DNA of 46,512 bases, taken from contig RPRC01000091.1 of the NCBI GenBank assembly GCA_003857395.1, positions 1-46,512 on the forward strand, in the 5' to 3' direction. The notes under the pieces were generated by a model, which ran no database searches, was not told where the DNA came from, and saw nothing but the letters and a program-made list of their open reading frames with translations. Positions 27,049-36,331 of the stretch are shown one piece after another. The position numbers were made by a program, and so were the translations under genes. Position 1 is the stretch's first letter. Every line of letters starts with the position of its first letter. This stretch comes from Geobacter sp. (lineage in GTDB: Bacteria > Desulfobacterota > Desulfuromonadia > Geobacterales > Geobacteraceae).

Positions 27049-27468
27049 ATGGTAGAAAGAATTGATGAAATGAAAGCTCTTCTCCTGAAGTTAAAGGAGG
27101 AGACCATGAAAGAAATAAACAAATCGATAAAATCCACGTCCGAACTTCCCAGCGGGGACCCGAGTGGTGATATTTATGACCAGGCATCCAGTGAACGGGA
27201 TCGGGAACTGGGTCTTTTACTGAGTGATCGCGAACGGGAGAAACTGCGGAATATCGATGAAGCTCTCCTTCGCATTCAGGAAGGCGAATTCGGTATCTGC
27301 GAGGAATGTGGCTGCGATATCCCCCTTGGAAGGCTCAAGGTAGTGCCCTTCGCCCACTACTGTGTAAAGTGCAAGGAAGATATCGAAAAAATGCAGGCAC
27401 AGACCAAGCGTTTTGAAGAAGAGCGAACCTACAGCGAAATTCCTGTCTCTGACGAGGACGACCAGTAA
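27049..27468 (+). CDS. DksA/TraR-family zinc-finger transcription factor
   Basis: A 139-residue protein with an N-terminal coiled coil, a DxxDxA tip motif (D41, D44, A46) and a C4 zinc finger (C84, C87, C105, C108). DksA inserts its coiled-coil tip into the RNA polymerase secondary channel and works with ppGpp. Both the acidic tip and all four cysteines are intact, so it should be functional. Deltaproteobacteria often carry several such paralogues, so I do not assign dksA itself. An in-frame TTG lies immediately before the ATG; GAGAGG upstream serves either. It has its own strong promoter and terminator. Confidence 0.9.
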   Translation: MVERIDEMKALLLKLKEETMKEINKSIKSTSELPSGDPSGDIYDQASSERDRELGLLLSDREREKLRNIDEALLRIQEGEFGICEECGCDIPLGRLKVVPFAHYCVKCKEDIEKMQAQTKRFEEERTYSEIPVSDEDDQ

Positions 27469-27490
27469 AACGGATCTTTTCGAAATTAAA

Positions 27491-27523
27491 AAAGGGCACG
27501 GCCAAACGGCAGTGCCCTTTTTT
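27491..27523. terminator. Bidirectional intrinsic terminator between the DksA-like gene and kup
   Basis: AAAGGGCAC (27491-27499) and GTGCCCTTT (27512-27520) form a nine-base-pair stem with a smaller GCC/GGC stem inside the loop. A- and T-runs flank both sides, so it can serve both convergent genes; the kup stop codon lies at its edge. Confidence 0.88.
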
Positions 27524-29343
27524 CACATCTCCACCCGGGTTACAACCCCGTGCAGACGACTGGCAGGAAGCTTGTTGAACTGCACAAAGTTCGGCGTCAG
27601 CTTCTTGATGAGGCTGAAGATCTTCCAGATCGGATTTTTGGTATTTATGTCTTCTATTCCGTAGAAAATTACCTTCTCCTTGATTCCATTCATATGCAGA
27701 ATTTTCTCAATATCCAGCACAACCATGTAACCGGCTTGGATCTCGAAGGCGTCCAGACCGGATGCAATACCCTGCTTCAATACGGTTTTCACGCCAAACG
27801 GGTTATCAGTCCTGACAATGGAAATCAGGATATTCCGTTCATAGACAATATTGCTGCGAATAATGCAATGTATGACATAGGGAGGAACAATATTCCACTC
27901 ACGGGAGAAAAACAGCGCTGTTCCGGGAAGTACCCGCCCAGTGGCGTAGATTTGCTCATAGCTCACCATAAAGGTATCGATATCAAGGGGCTTCAGGGCC
28001 CGGTAGAGATTCCGTTGGCCATTTGTCCAGATAAGAATGGTAACGAGCGGAAATGATGCCAGAATGATTGACCAGTAGGCTCCATGGGGAAGCTTGGTGA
28101 ATGTGGAACTGAGATAGATAAGATCGACACAGCATACCCCCACCGCAAGCGGGACCTTCCATTTCTTGTTGGTCTGGGCAAAAATCATGATCATCATCAG
28201 GCTGGTAATTGTCATGGACCCGGTCACCGCCATACCGTACGCAGCAGCAAGGTTTGCCGATTTCTGGAAAATGAGCATGATGAAAATAACCGCGCACATG
28301 AGCGTCCAGTTGATGAATCCGATATAAATCTGGGACTGCATGACACGCGAGGTATAATCAATTTTCATCAGCGGCAGTAGCCGGGTGGTGAGTCCCTGAT
28401 AGATAATGGAAAACACCCCGCTGATAACCGCCTGGGAAGCGATGATGGTAGCCATGATCGTCAGGACGAGAAACGGGATGTACATGGAGGGCGCCTGGGA
28501 CTGCACCATACCGAAAAGCAGATTTTTCATTTCCGGATACCGCAGAAGGAATGAACCCTGGCCCAGGTAATTGATCATCAGGGCAACAAAGACGAAATAC
28601 CATGCCCTGATAATCGGTTTTTTCCCGAGATGGCCCATGTCGGCATAGAGCGCCTCGCCCCCGGTGGCACAGAGAATGACCTCGGACAAGACGATGAACC
28701 CTGACAGGCCGTTATTCAAGAAAAACTGGATGGCGTAATGAGGGCTTATGGAAAATACCACGCCCGGCATTTCCACAAGGGAGACCAGGCCGGTCACCGT
28801 GAGCGTGGCAAACCAGACAACCATGATGGGTCCAAAAACGCTGGCGACCTTGTCAGTTCCCTTGTACTGCATGACGAACAAGGTTATGGCAATGACGATC
28901 GCTATCAGGATCAAGATCCCCTGATTGAGGTTCCCGAAACCGGGGATAAGAAGCATTCCCTCCACGGCTGACATGATGCTGATTGCTGGCGTGATGACAC
29001 CGTCACCAAGGAGCAGTGAAACACCGATAAAGGAGAGAAGTCCGGCAAAACTTAGCATGCGCCCTTTTTTCAGGAGCCTGATCAGAATTTCCCGGAGGAC
29101 GATTTCCCCGCCCTGTCCCTTACGGCCAAGACTCATGGCAAGCCATGAATACTCGACCGTCACCAGAATGGTCATTGTCCAGAAGACCAAAGAGAGAATG
29201 CCGAAAACATTTTCCGGGGTTGGCTTGGTTAAGGCGAAAATTACGGTAAGTGTATAGATGGGGCTGGTTCCGATATCGCCAAATACCAGGCCCATTGATT
29301 TTACGATACCTCCCCAGAAGGAAGATCCCTGTTCGGTTCTCAC
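27523..29343 (-). CDS. kup: Low-affinity potassium uptake transporter Kup
   Basis: A 606-residue KUP/HAK/KT family proton-coupled K+ transporter. Twelve hydrophobic helices fill about residues 10-455 and a cytoplasmic C-terminal domain occupies about 456-606. The signature GLVFGDIGTSPIYTL is at residues 18-32, followed by GQGGEIVL and LLGDGVITPAISIMSAVEG. The start is a GTG at 29341-29343, preceded by AAGGAG about ten bases upstream. It is transcribed alone from a promoter with a leader of about 140 bases rich in hairpins. It is likely the main housekeeping K+ importer. Confidence 0.95.
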   Translation of the reverse strand: MRTEQGSSFWGGIVKSMGLVFGDIGTSPIYTLTVIFALTKPTPENVFGILSLVFWTMTILVTVEYSWLAMSLGRKGQGGEIVLREILIRLLKKGRMLSFAGLLSFIGVSLLLGDGVITPAISIMSAVEGMLLIPGFGNLNQGILILIAIVIAITLFVMQYKGTDKVASVFGPIMVVWFATLTVTGLVSLVEMPGVVFSISPHYAIQFFLNNGLSGFIVLSEVILCATGGEALYADMGHLGKKPIIRAWYFVFVALMINYLGQGSFLLRYPEMKNLLFGMVQSQAPSMYIPFLVLTIMATIIASQAVISGVFSIIYQGLTTRLLPLMKIDYTSRVMQSQIYIGFINWTLMCAVIFIMLIFQKSANLAAAYGMAVTGSMTITSLMMIMIFAQTNKKWKVPLAVGVCCVDLIYLSSTFTKLPHGAYWSIILASFPLVTILIWTNGQRNLYRALKPLDIDTFMVSYEQIYATGRVLPGTALFFSREWNIVPPYVIHCIIRSNIVYERNILISIVRTDNPFGVKTVLKQGIASGLDAFEIQAGYMVVLDIEKILHMNGIKEKVIFYGIEDINTKNPIWKIFSLIKKLTPNFVQFNKLPASRLHGVVTRVEM

Positions 29344-29482
29344 TACGTTTCTGCTCCTTTGCTCTCGTTACCCATATCACGGATTTCAACTATTCGGATC
29401 TTGCCACTGATAGTCCTCGGCAATTCCGGAAGGAATTCGCATCTCCGCAGGTTATAAGGGTACCCCGACAGCTCCGGGGAAG
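29344..29482 (-). ncRNA. Long hairpin-rich 5' leader of kup (candidate cis-regulatory RNA)
   Basis: From the predicted start near 29482 to the GTG there are about 139 untranslated bases. Stems include CCCCG/CGGGG (29463-29479), AATTCC/GGAATT with a four-base loop (29422-29437) and TTGCC/GGCAA (29401-29424 region); the last two overlap and may be alternatives. I do not recognise ydaO, M-box or any other known riboswitch core. Regulation by this leader is inference from length and structure. Confidence 0.4.
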
Positions 29483-29488
29483 CACCTT

Positions 29489-29517
29489 AATAAAGCACTA
29501 ACGCTGTCTCCTGTCAA
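29489..29517 (-). promoter_or_regulatory. Predicted sigma-70-type promoter of kup
   Basis: On the minus strand, a perfect TTGACA (29512-29517), 17 bases, then TTTATT (29489-29494, four of six matches). Transcription would start near 29482. Confidence 0.6.
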
Positions 29518-29569
29518 TGCTTCCCTCCTCAGAGTGTCTGACCAGCATAGATAAGAAGCCGTGGACTTT

Positions 29570-29621
29570 CACCGATCAGCAACTACGTAAGCGCCAAGGA
29601 AAATCGGTGCGCAGCCTTGGC
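29570..29621. other. Interlocked inverted repeats able to form an H-type pseudoknot
   Basis: Two perfect seven-base pairs interleave: CACCGAT (29570-29576) with ATCGGTG (29603-29609), and GCCAAGG (29593-29599) with CCTTGGC (29615-29621). The order a-b-a'-b' is that of an H-type pseudoknot on either strand. It begins five bases after the stop of the HD-GYP gene, so on the minus strand it would be that gene's 3' untranslated region. Confidence 0.5.
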
Positions 29622-29625
29622 AGAG

Positions 29626-31902
29626 TCAGCTTGCAAACTCTCCGACAAAGGACTGCAGCATATCACCTGTCGGCATAACATCCAGAAATTCAACTCCGAC
29701 GCCACTCGGAAATATCGGTTTCAACCGTTTCCTACCGTTGTTCACCCAGGCAATACGACCCGATGCCTGGATTTTAACCGACTGACTATTCGGAAGAGAA
29801 AAGCTAAGCTCAATAGGACTCCCTTCCTCGATGTCATCATCAATTGCCACATACATCCCTCTCAGGCTGATGTCGGTACTGGTCCCCGATACGGTTCTCC
29901 CGTTGACACGGAAGGAAACGGATGTTCGGCAGGGCACTCTCCTGTGCCGGGGTTCGCGCGCAAGATTCTGAGATTGAAGCTCCTCCAGGAGATTGGTATT
30001 CTTTTCCAGATAGTGGATAAGAGCCTTAACAACCTTTTTCTCAAAATGTGCACCGCTTCTCTCTTCCAGCAGCCGGAACGCGAGCGCAAGGGGCATTGGA
30101 CCCCGGTAGTGACGTTTCGCCGTAATGGCCTCGAAGAAATCGGCAACTGCGATGATCTTCGCCCCAAAGGGGATTTCACTCCCTCTGAGCCCTCTCGGAT
30201 ATCCTGTCCCGTCTATTTTCTCATGATGACTACCGGCAACCTCGGGAACCTGCCGGTAAATCCCCTCAAAATTGATCTGCGCCAGAATTGCCCTGGTTTT
30301 CTCCGCATGGGACTTAACCTGCGTGTACTCCTCAACAGTCAGCCTGCCCTCTTTTTTCAAGATTGCATCCGGGATCCCGATTTTTCCATAGTCATGCAAC
30401 AGCGCGGCAACCCGGATCATTTCGGTGTAATCCTTGGAAAGCCCGAGTTCCTGACAGATGCCAAGCGAATACTTGGTAACTTTCTCAGCATGCCCTGCCG
30501 TCAGATTATCACGGGCATCAATACTCGCTGCCAATACCTGCAGTGTCGAGCTGAACTGATACTCACGGGCGTCATTAAGCATTGAATTACGGATACTTAT
30601 ACCGATAACCGTTGCGGTACCCATAAGAAGGCTCATATTGCTCTGGATCAGGGGTTTTTTCGTGACAACGTTGTCAACGGCAAGGATTCCAACCGACTCA
30701 CCATCACAGACGATCGGGCAGACAATGAAAGATTGGGCTCCAAGCTTTTTTGCAAAGGTCAGACTGTGGGAAGACAAGTTGGTCTTGATATCATCAAAAT
30801 CGTTTACCAGAAAGGGTTTCTGCTCCCGGAAAGATAGTACAAAAATCCCCTTTGACTCAGGACGGTCAAGGTGAAAGGATGTTTTCTGTAAGAGATTTTC
30901 CTGTTCAACGGAGTAGCCAAACCCGGCGCTGAATACAAGACGCGTCTTTTCCTGGTCAGCAAGAAGAACCATCCCTCGGTCATAGTCGAGTCTTTTCTGC
31001 AGGACTTTGAAAACATTTCGCAGGATTGCAACAACATCGACCTGTTTGCTGATGGCCTGGCCGATCTCGTTCATCAGTAGTGCAGTTGTATAATTTAAAT
31101 TGATTTGCTCGAGCAGCTTGTCAGTGGACTCCCTAAGTTTTTCAATCCCGGTCTTGAGCTCCTTTTTTTCCATACTCGCCGCGACAAGGCATGCTAGAAG
31201 AATAAAAGACGCAAAGGTCGGGACAACAGCCAACAGAGCAATCCAGCCGCTCAGAAAATAGGTTGCTGCGGAAAGAGCAATGAGCAGTAAAGCACCGGAG
31301 TTTCTCACTTTCTTCCAGTATGCGGAGGAAGTTTTTTCCCAAGTGATTATATAGCGGCACGCGCTTCCATTGCGGAAGATACATTCTGGATGTTCAAGAT
31401 GGAGGAGTTTATTGTTGAATACATTAGCAATGGCCTCCATAAATCCGATGCGGTTTTCACACTGAAAAGGCTTTTCGCAGACGCCCTTTTCTGGCGTAAC
31501 TATAATTTCGACCTTATTGGAAGCCAGCCTCCTGGACTCATATCGCGATGACCGGGTAAAGTTCTGAGTGGTCTTTCCTATTAATTCATACACTTTTGCC
31601 GGACTGCCTAGCCCGAGAATATACTGCCGCATAACGCTTATAGAATCTGGTGCCGCGGCAAATCGCCCAGCTTCCCTGGCAATCTGATCATTGCCAGTCA
31701 CCTTGACTAGTCTTTCATAGAAGAGATCGACTTGCTCCTGATTAAACCAGTGACCCTGATCGGCAACTTCATAAGGCTCCATTTTTGCATGTCGCAGGAG
31801 ATCCCCGACATTGACATAATTGTATTTTTCCTTGACGAGCCTGATATAGGTGTCGATAATTCTGCTATTGTACAAAGCTGGTTTGAAGGGATCACTTCGC
31901 AT
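29626..31902 (-). CDS. Membrane V4R-like/GAF/HD-GYP/PilZ cyclic-di-GMP phosphodiesterase
   Basis: A 758-residue signalling protein. Residues about 1-195 form a sensory region resembling the V4R/heme-NO-binding-associated fold, ending in a C-x3-NG-x2-C pattern (C174, C182). A membrane hairpin follows (about 201-245), then a GAF domain (about 270-440). The HD-GYP phosphodiesterase (about 450-635) keeps His503-Asp504 and HHEKIDGTGYP (559-569). A C-terminal PilZ domain (about 650-750) carries RxxxR (R655, R659) and DxSxxG (D677-G682). The catalytic and binding motifs are intact, so it should hydrolyse cyclic-di-GMP and bind it too, allowing product or substrate feedback. It lies 44 bases downstream of the PilZ/acyltransferase-like gene, probably co-transcribed. 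Confidence 0.9.
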   Translation of the reverse strand: MRSDPFKPALYNSRIIDTYIRLVKEKYNYVNVGDLLRHAKMEPYEVADQGHWFNQEQVDLFYERLVKVTGNDQIAREAGRFAAAPDSISVMRQYILGLGSPAKVYELIGKTTQNFTRSSRYESRRLASNKVEIIVTPEKGVCEKPFQCENRIGFMEAIANVFNNKLLHLEHPECIFRNGSACRYIITWEKTSSAYWKKVRNSGALLLIALSAATYFLSGWIALLAVVPTFASFILLACLVAASMEKKELKTGIEKLRESTDKLLEQINLNYTTALLMNEIGQAISKQVDVVAILRNVFKVLQKRLDYDRGMVLLADQEKTRLVFSAGFGYSVEQENLLQKTSFHLDRPESKGIFVLSFREQKPFLVNDFDDIKTNLSSHSLTFAKKLGAQSFIVCPIVCDGESVGILAVDNVVTKKPLIQSNMSLLMGTATVIGISIRNSMLNDAREYQFSSTLQVLAASIDARDNLTAGHAEKVTKYSLGICQELGLSKDYTEMIRVAALLHDYGKIGIPDAILKKEGRLTVEEYTQVKSHAEKTRAILAQINFEGIYRQVPEVAGSHHEKIDGTGYPRGLRGSEIPFGAKIIAVADFFEAITAKRHYRGPMPLALAFRLLEERSGAHFEKKVVKALIHYLEKNTNLLEELQSQNLAREPRHRRVPCRTSVSFRVNGRTVSGTSTDISLRGMYVAIDDDIEEGSPIELSFSLPNSQSVKIQASGRIAWVNNGRKRLKPIFPSGVGVEFLDVMPTGDMLQSFVGEFAS

Positions 31903-31946
31903 GAATCACCGTGTGATACTATAATTTTAGAGTAACTTCAATAACA

Positions 31947-34022
31947 TCATATTACATTGCAACGATTAACTATTCTATCAACGTAACGAAAATAGCTATC
32001 AGTATACTGCATATTTAATATCCACAAATTATAGATTTTATCATATTCTATCTGATTGTTATCTGCATAGGAAACAGGGTAGAGCAGTATCGGGACATAT
32101 TCACTGTCATAGTACTTTGACAGAAGTGAGTATATCATAAAGAGTGTTCCTCTCGGGAAATCTTCAGAATCAACTACTACGGTGTGAATGCAATTCGTCA
32201 AATCTGACATATTCAGACCAATGTCAGATACGTTGACAATGAAAACAGCTTTCAGGTTCCCGTCTTTTTTCAAAGAGAAAAGATGTTTTTCCTTCCGGAA
32301 TCCTACCTTGTCGAATTCTTGCTTAACTTCATCAGCATCGAGCATCTCTGGCTCGAGATCCATGGCATTGACAAGGAGCCCTCCAGATACGTGGCGATAG
32401 AAATTGTCCAGCTCAACAAGGTCCTCAGCCTGCGTTTTGGTAAGAGACCAGGGACCGGAAAGGTCCCAGCTTTCTATCGAACTCTTGGGATAGTGAAGAT
32501 AGGCAAATGAGTCGATGGAACAGCCTTTTCTATCATTAATCTGCTCGGCGATGCGACCGAAAACCCTTTTAGGGAACTTGTTTTCCGGCCTGTAGTAGCA
32601 GGCAACGAAATTCATCCGGGTAGACGCAAGATTATTGGAATCATTGATCGATCTGCCAACCTGCTCGAGTACCGATAATCCCGCCTTTTTATGAACTGCA
32701 TTGTTCGCGGCATGGTGATGAACCAACCAGGTGTTTTCATAAAAACGGACCATCGCCACATGGCCGTAAATCATGCCATCTTTCTGATAGACGAAATGCC
32801 TGGCAATATGAAAGTTACCGGTATAGAGCCTTTCGTAGGTCTTCTTGAAATTCTCCTTGTTTGCCTGGATAAAAGAATACTTCTCCGGGTAGAGAAAACC
32901 GGTCTGAAAAAATAGCTCCCACAGCAAATCCATGTCAACCTTGTTACAGAAATAGGAATCCTGGTCTGATGCCTGGTTCAAAAGAGCCAAAAGCCTGACA
33001 TGCTCCTGGATATCCATATCAAGGATGGCCAGGCCACACGTAACCATACGCCTTCCCTCTGTCTCATGACTGACAGTTCTATAGACGACCTGAGCCTTAC
33101 AACGAATCGATATGATGGCGGCCAGATCAATGTTGACTGCGGGAAGAACCCGCCCCGGCAGGAGAACGGAATTCTCTTCTTTCTCTTTAACAGAAAAGCC
33201 CGAACCCGACAAGTCGACTACCTTCAGATTTACCTTCTTACCCGTGAGCGGATCAGTAAACACCACGTTTGGCGAAGGAACGAGTTTGTGGCGCGTGCTC
33301 CTGAACTCCTTGGGCTTGAATCTGCAGATCTGCGCATTTAGCGGCCGCAGAACTAGCGAGCGCGTTTTCTGTCCGCAATCCTGCTTCATGATCTTGCAAT
33401 CACCGGAATAGAGCATATCCTGGCCCTTGGTGAAAACAGTATGGACGGACGATTGCTCATTGAGCCACTGAAATGGCTGGTCAGGAAGGCTTGTCAGGGT
33501 AACCCGAAATGAAAGTGAGCTGAAGTCCACCAGCACACCGTGAAAGAAAGCGCCGTTCTGAAGGATTTGTACGCATATATCATGACAAGGGTGTCGTGTT
33601 ACTTGGCGGGAATCTATTTCCAGACAGGTTTCCGGAAGACGAAGGATGATTTTTTCGTCAGTAAGACTTACCGAAACTGCTTCAACAAGCAATGATTGAT
33701 GTGTGTCAGGAAGGATAAAATTAACGTAACGATAGTTTTTCAGTATCTGTTCAAGACCCGGAGCCTTCACCCAAAGGCATTCGAGTGTATCGCCTAAGCA
33801 GGGAAGAGGCTTAGCCCTGAGAGAAGTTGGCGACCCGTACTTCGTGTGGGCAAGGTTTACAAGGATCTCACTATCAGTAAAGTTGTGATGATTCAGCCGG
33901 TTGATCAGGTTTTTTTTGACAATTTCTCGCCCTTTTTCCCTATGCAGTAAAGAATCGGCGCGACTCTTGGAATGCAGGCGTAGTGCGTCTCGTTCTTTTC
34001 CATTACCTTCGGAATGTGTCAC
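31947..34022 (-). CDS. Tandem PilZ-like protein fused to a GNAT-like acyltransferase region
   Basis: A 691-residue cytoplasmic protein with no signal peptide or membrane segment. Residues about 130-225 look like a first PilZ domain: RxxxR is present (R139, R143) but the second motif is DxSxxS (D166-S171). Residues about 235-355 look like a second PilZ domain with a full DxSxxG (D270-G275) but only RxxR (R241, R244). The remainder (about 365-691) resembles GNAT-fold acyl or acetyltransferases, with GHVAMVRFYEN and MNFVACYYRPENKFPKRVFG; the substrate is unknown. The start is a GTG with no in-frame ATG nearby. It is the first gene ahead of the HD-GYP phosphodiesterase, suggesting an enzyme whose activity follows cyclic-di-GMP. 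I do not know a characterised homologue. Confidence 0.75.
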   Translation of the reverse strand: MTHSEGNGKERDALRLHSKSRADSLLHREKGREIVKKNLINRLNHHNFTDSEILVNLAHTKYGSPTSLRAKPLPCLGDTLECLWVKAPGLEQILKNYRYVNFILPDTHQSLLVEAVSVSLTDEKIILRLPETCLEIDSRQVTRHPCHDICVQILQNGAFFHGVLVDFSSLSFRVTLTSLPDQPFQWLNEQSSVHTVFTKGQDMLYSGDCKIMKQDCGQKTRSLVLRPLNAQICRFKPKEFRSTRHKLVPSPNVVFTDPLTGKKVNLKVVDLSGSGFSVKEKEENSVLLPGRVLPAVNIDLAAIISIRCKAQVVYRTVSHETEGRRMVTCGLAILDMDIQEHVRLLALLNQASDQDSYFCNKVDMDLLWELFFQTGFLYPEKYSFIQANKENFKKTYERLYTGNFHIARHFVYQKDGMIYGHVAMVRFYENTWLVHHHAANNAVHKKAGLSVLEQVGRSINDSNNLASTRMNFVACYYRPENKFPKRVFGRIAEQINDRKGCSIDSFAYLHYPKSSIESWDLSGPWSLTKTQAEDLVELDNFYRHVSGGLLVNAMDLEPEMLDADEVKQEFDKVGFRKEKHLFSLKKDGNLKAVFIVNVSDIGLNMSDLTNCIHTVVVDSEDFPRGTLFMIYSLLSKYYDSEYVPILLYPVSYADNNQIEYDKIYNLWILNMQYTDSYFRYVDRIVNRCNVI

Positions 34023-34298
34023 AGAATAGCACTCCCGCTATTTACTGCTCACAGGTACGCAGTAAAACCGGCTGTTCCAATAATTCCATTGATAGATGCA
34101 ATCAACGGGAAATAGAGCTTGGCAGCAAAATCGTCTGTTTGCTTTTTTCATTAATTTTCAAATCTTAACTTTATGTACCACAAAACTTCTCCTTGTTCAA
34201 GCGTCGAAAACTAAAGAATTTCAAGCGTTAACAAACATCGTGGAAACCAGATTGAAACGACACAGAAGGTTTCTCTTTTCACAAGAAACTGTTCTGTT

Positions 34299-34346
34299 GA
34301 TAGCAATAAAAAAAGAGCGGTAAGCCGCTCTTTTTTTATTGCTATC
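34299..34346. terminator. Intrinsic terminator of the atp operon (perfect 22-base arms)
   Basis: A perfect inverted repeat with 22-base arms (34299-34320 and 34325-34346) around a TAAG loop. The core is GAGCGG/CCGCTC followed by T7 on both strands, and complementarity continues through the A/T tracts to GATAGC/GCTATC. It ends atpC transcription on the minus strand. The rest of the gap 34023-34298 shows nothing clear. Confidence 0.9.
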
Positions 34347-34360
34347 CCTCTTAAAACAGA

Positions 34361-34777
34361 CTACTTCCGCGCTGCTTTTCCGGCAACCTGCATCCTGATG
34401 AGAGCCCGTTGCAATGATGCTTCGTAGAAAATGACATCCTTGTCTTCCCGCGAGAGCTTCTTAAGAGCTTCTTCGGCGCGTCCGAGAGCTGCCCGTGCCC
34501 TCTCCAGATCTATTTCATCAGCGCGTTCTGCGGTTTCCACCAGAATCGTAACCGTATCATTCACGACTTCGAAATACCCCCAGTTCAAAGCAAGGTGATA
34601 AATTTCTCCACCCTTGGTATAGGTAAGTTCACCAATCTTCAGTGCGGTAAGAAATGATGCATGCCCAGGCAAAACGCCAAACTCCCCGAGAGATCCGACT
34701 GCCGTAATCATATCGACCTGTTCGGAAAGAACCATATTATAAGGAGTAATTAATTCAAGCTGTAATTTTTCGGCCAT
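34361..34777 (-). CDS. atpC: ATP synthase F1 epsilon subunit
   Basis: A 138-residue epsilon subunit of the F1 central stalk. It has the N-terminal beta-sandwich (LQLELITPYNMVLSEQVDMI, GEFGVLPGHASFLTALKIG) and the C-terminal helical hairpin with ERARAALGRAEEALKKL, which can inhibit ATP hydrolysis. It is the last gene of the operon, followed by the strong terminator. An AAAAGGA site precedes the ATG. Confidence 0.96.
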   Translation of the reverse strand: MAEKLQLELITPYNMVLSEQVDMITAVGSLGEFGVLPGHASFLTALKIGELTYTKGGEIYHLALNWGYFEVVNDTVTILVETAERADEIDLERARAALGRAEEALKKLSREDKDVIFYEASLQRALIRMQVAGKAARK

Positions 34778-34850
34778 CGGAAAAATCCTTTTCGGCTAGC
34801 GGTTTGAGTGACAGGGCCAAAATCTTGTCCCTTGCTCCGATTTGCAACTT

Positions 34851-36269
<1,419 letters not shown>

Positions 36270-36331
36270 TCATCCTCCTAAGGCCCACCCAGCGGGCCGG
36301 TATCTATGATAAGGCGTATTCTATTAATCGT

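Noticed and set aside
29344..29482. ydaO (cyclic-di-AMP) or M-box riboswitch before kup
   Set aside because: The conserved cores I know for these classes are not visible, so only a generic structured leader is claimed.
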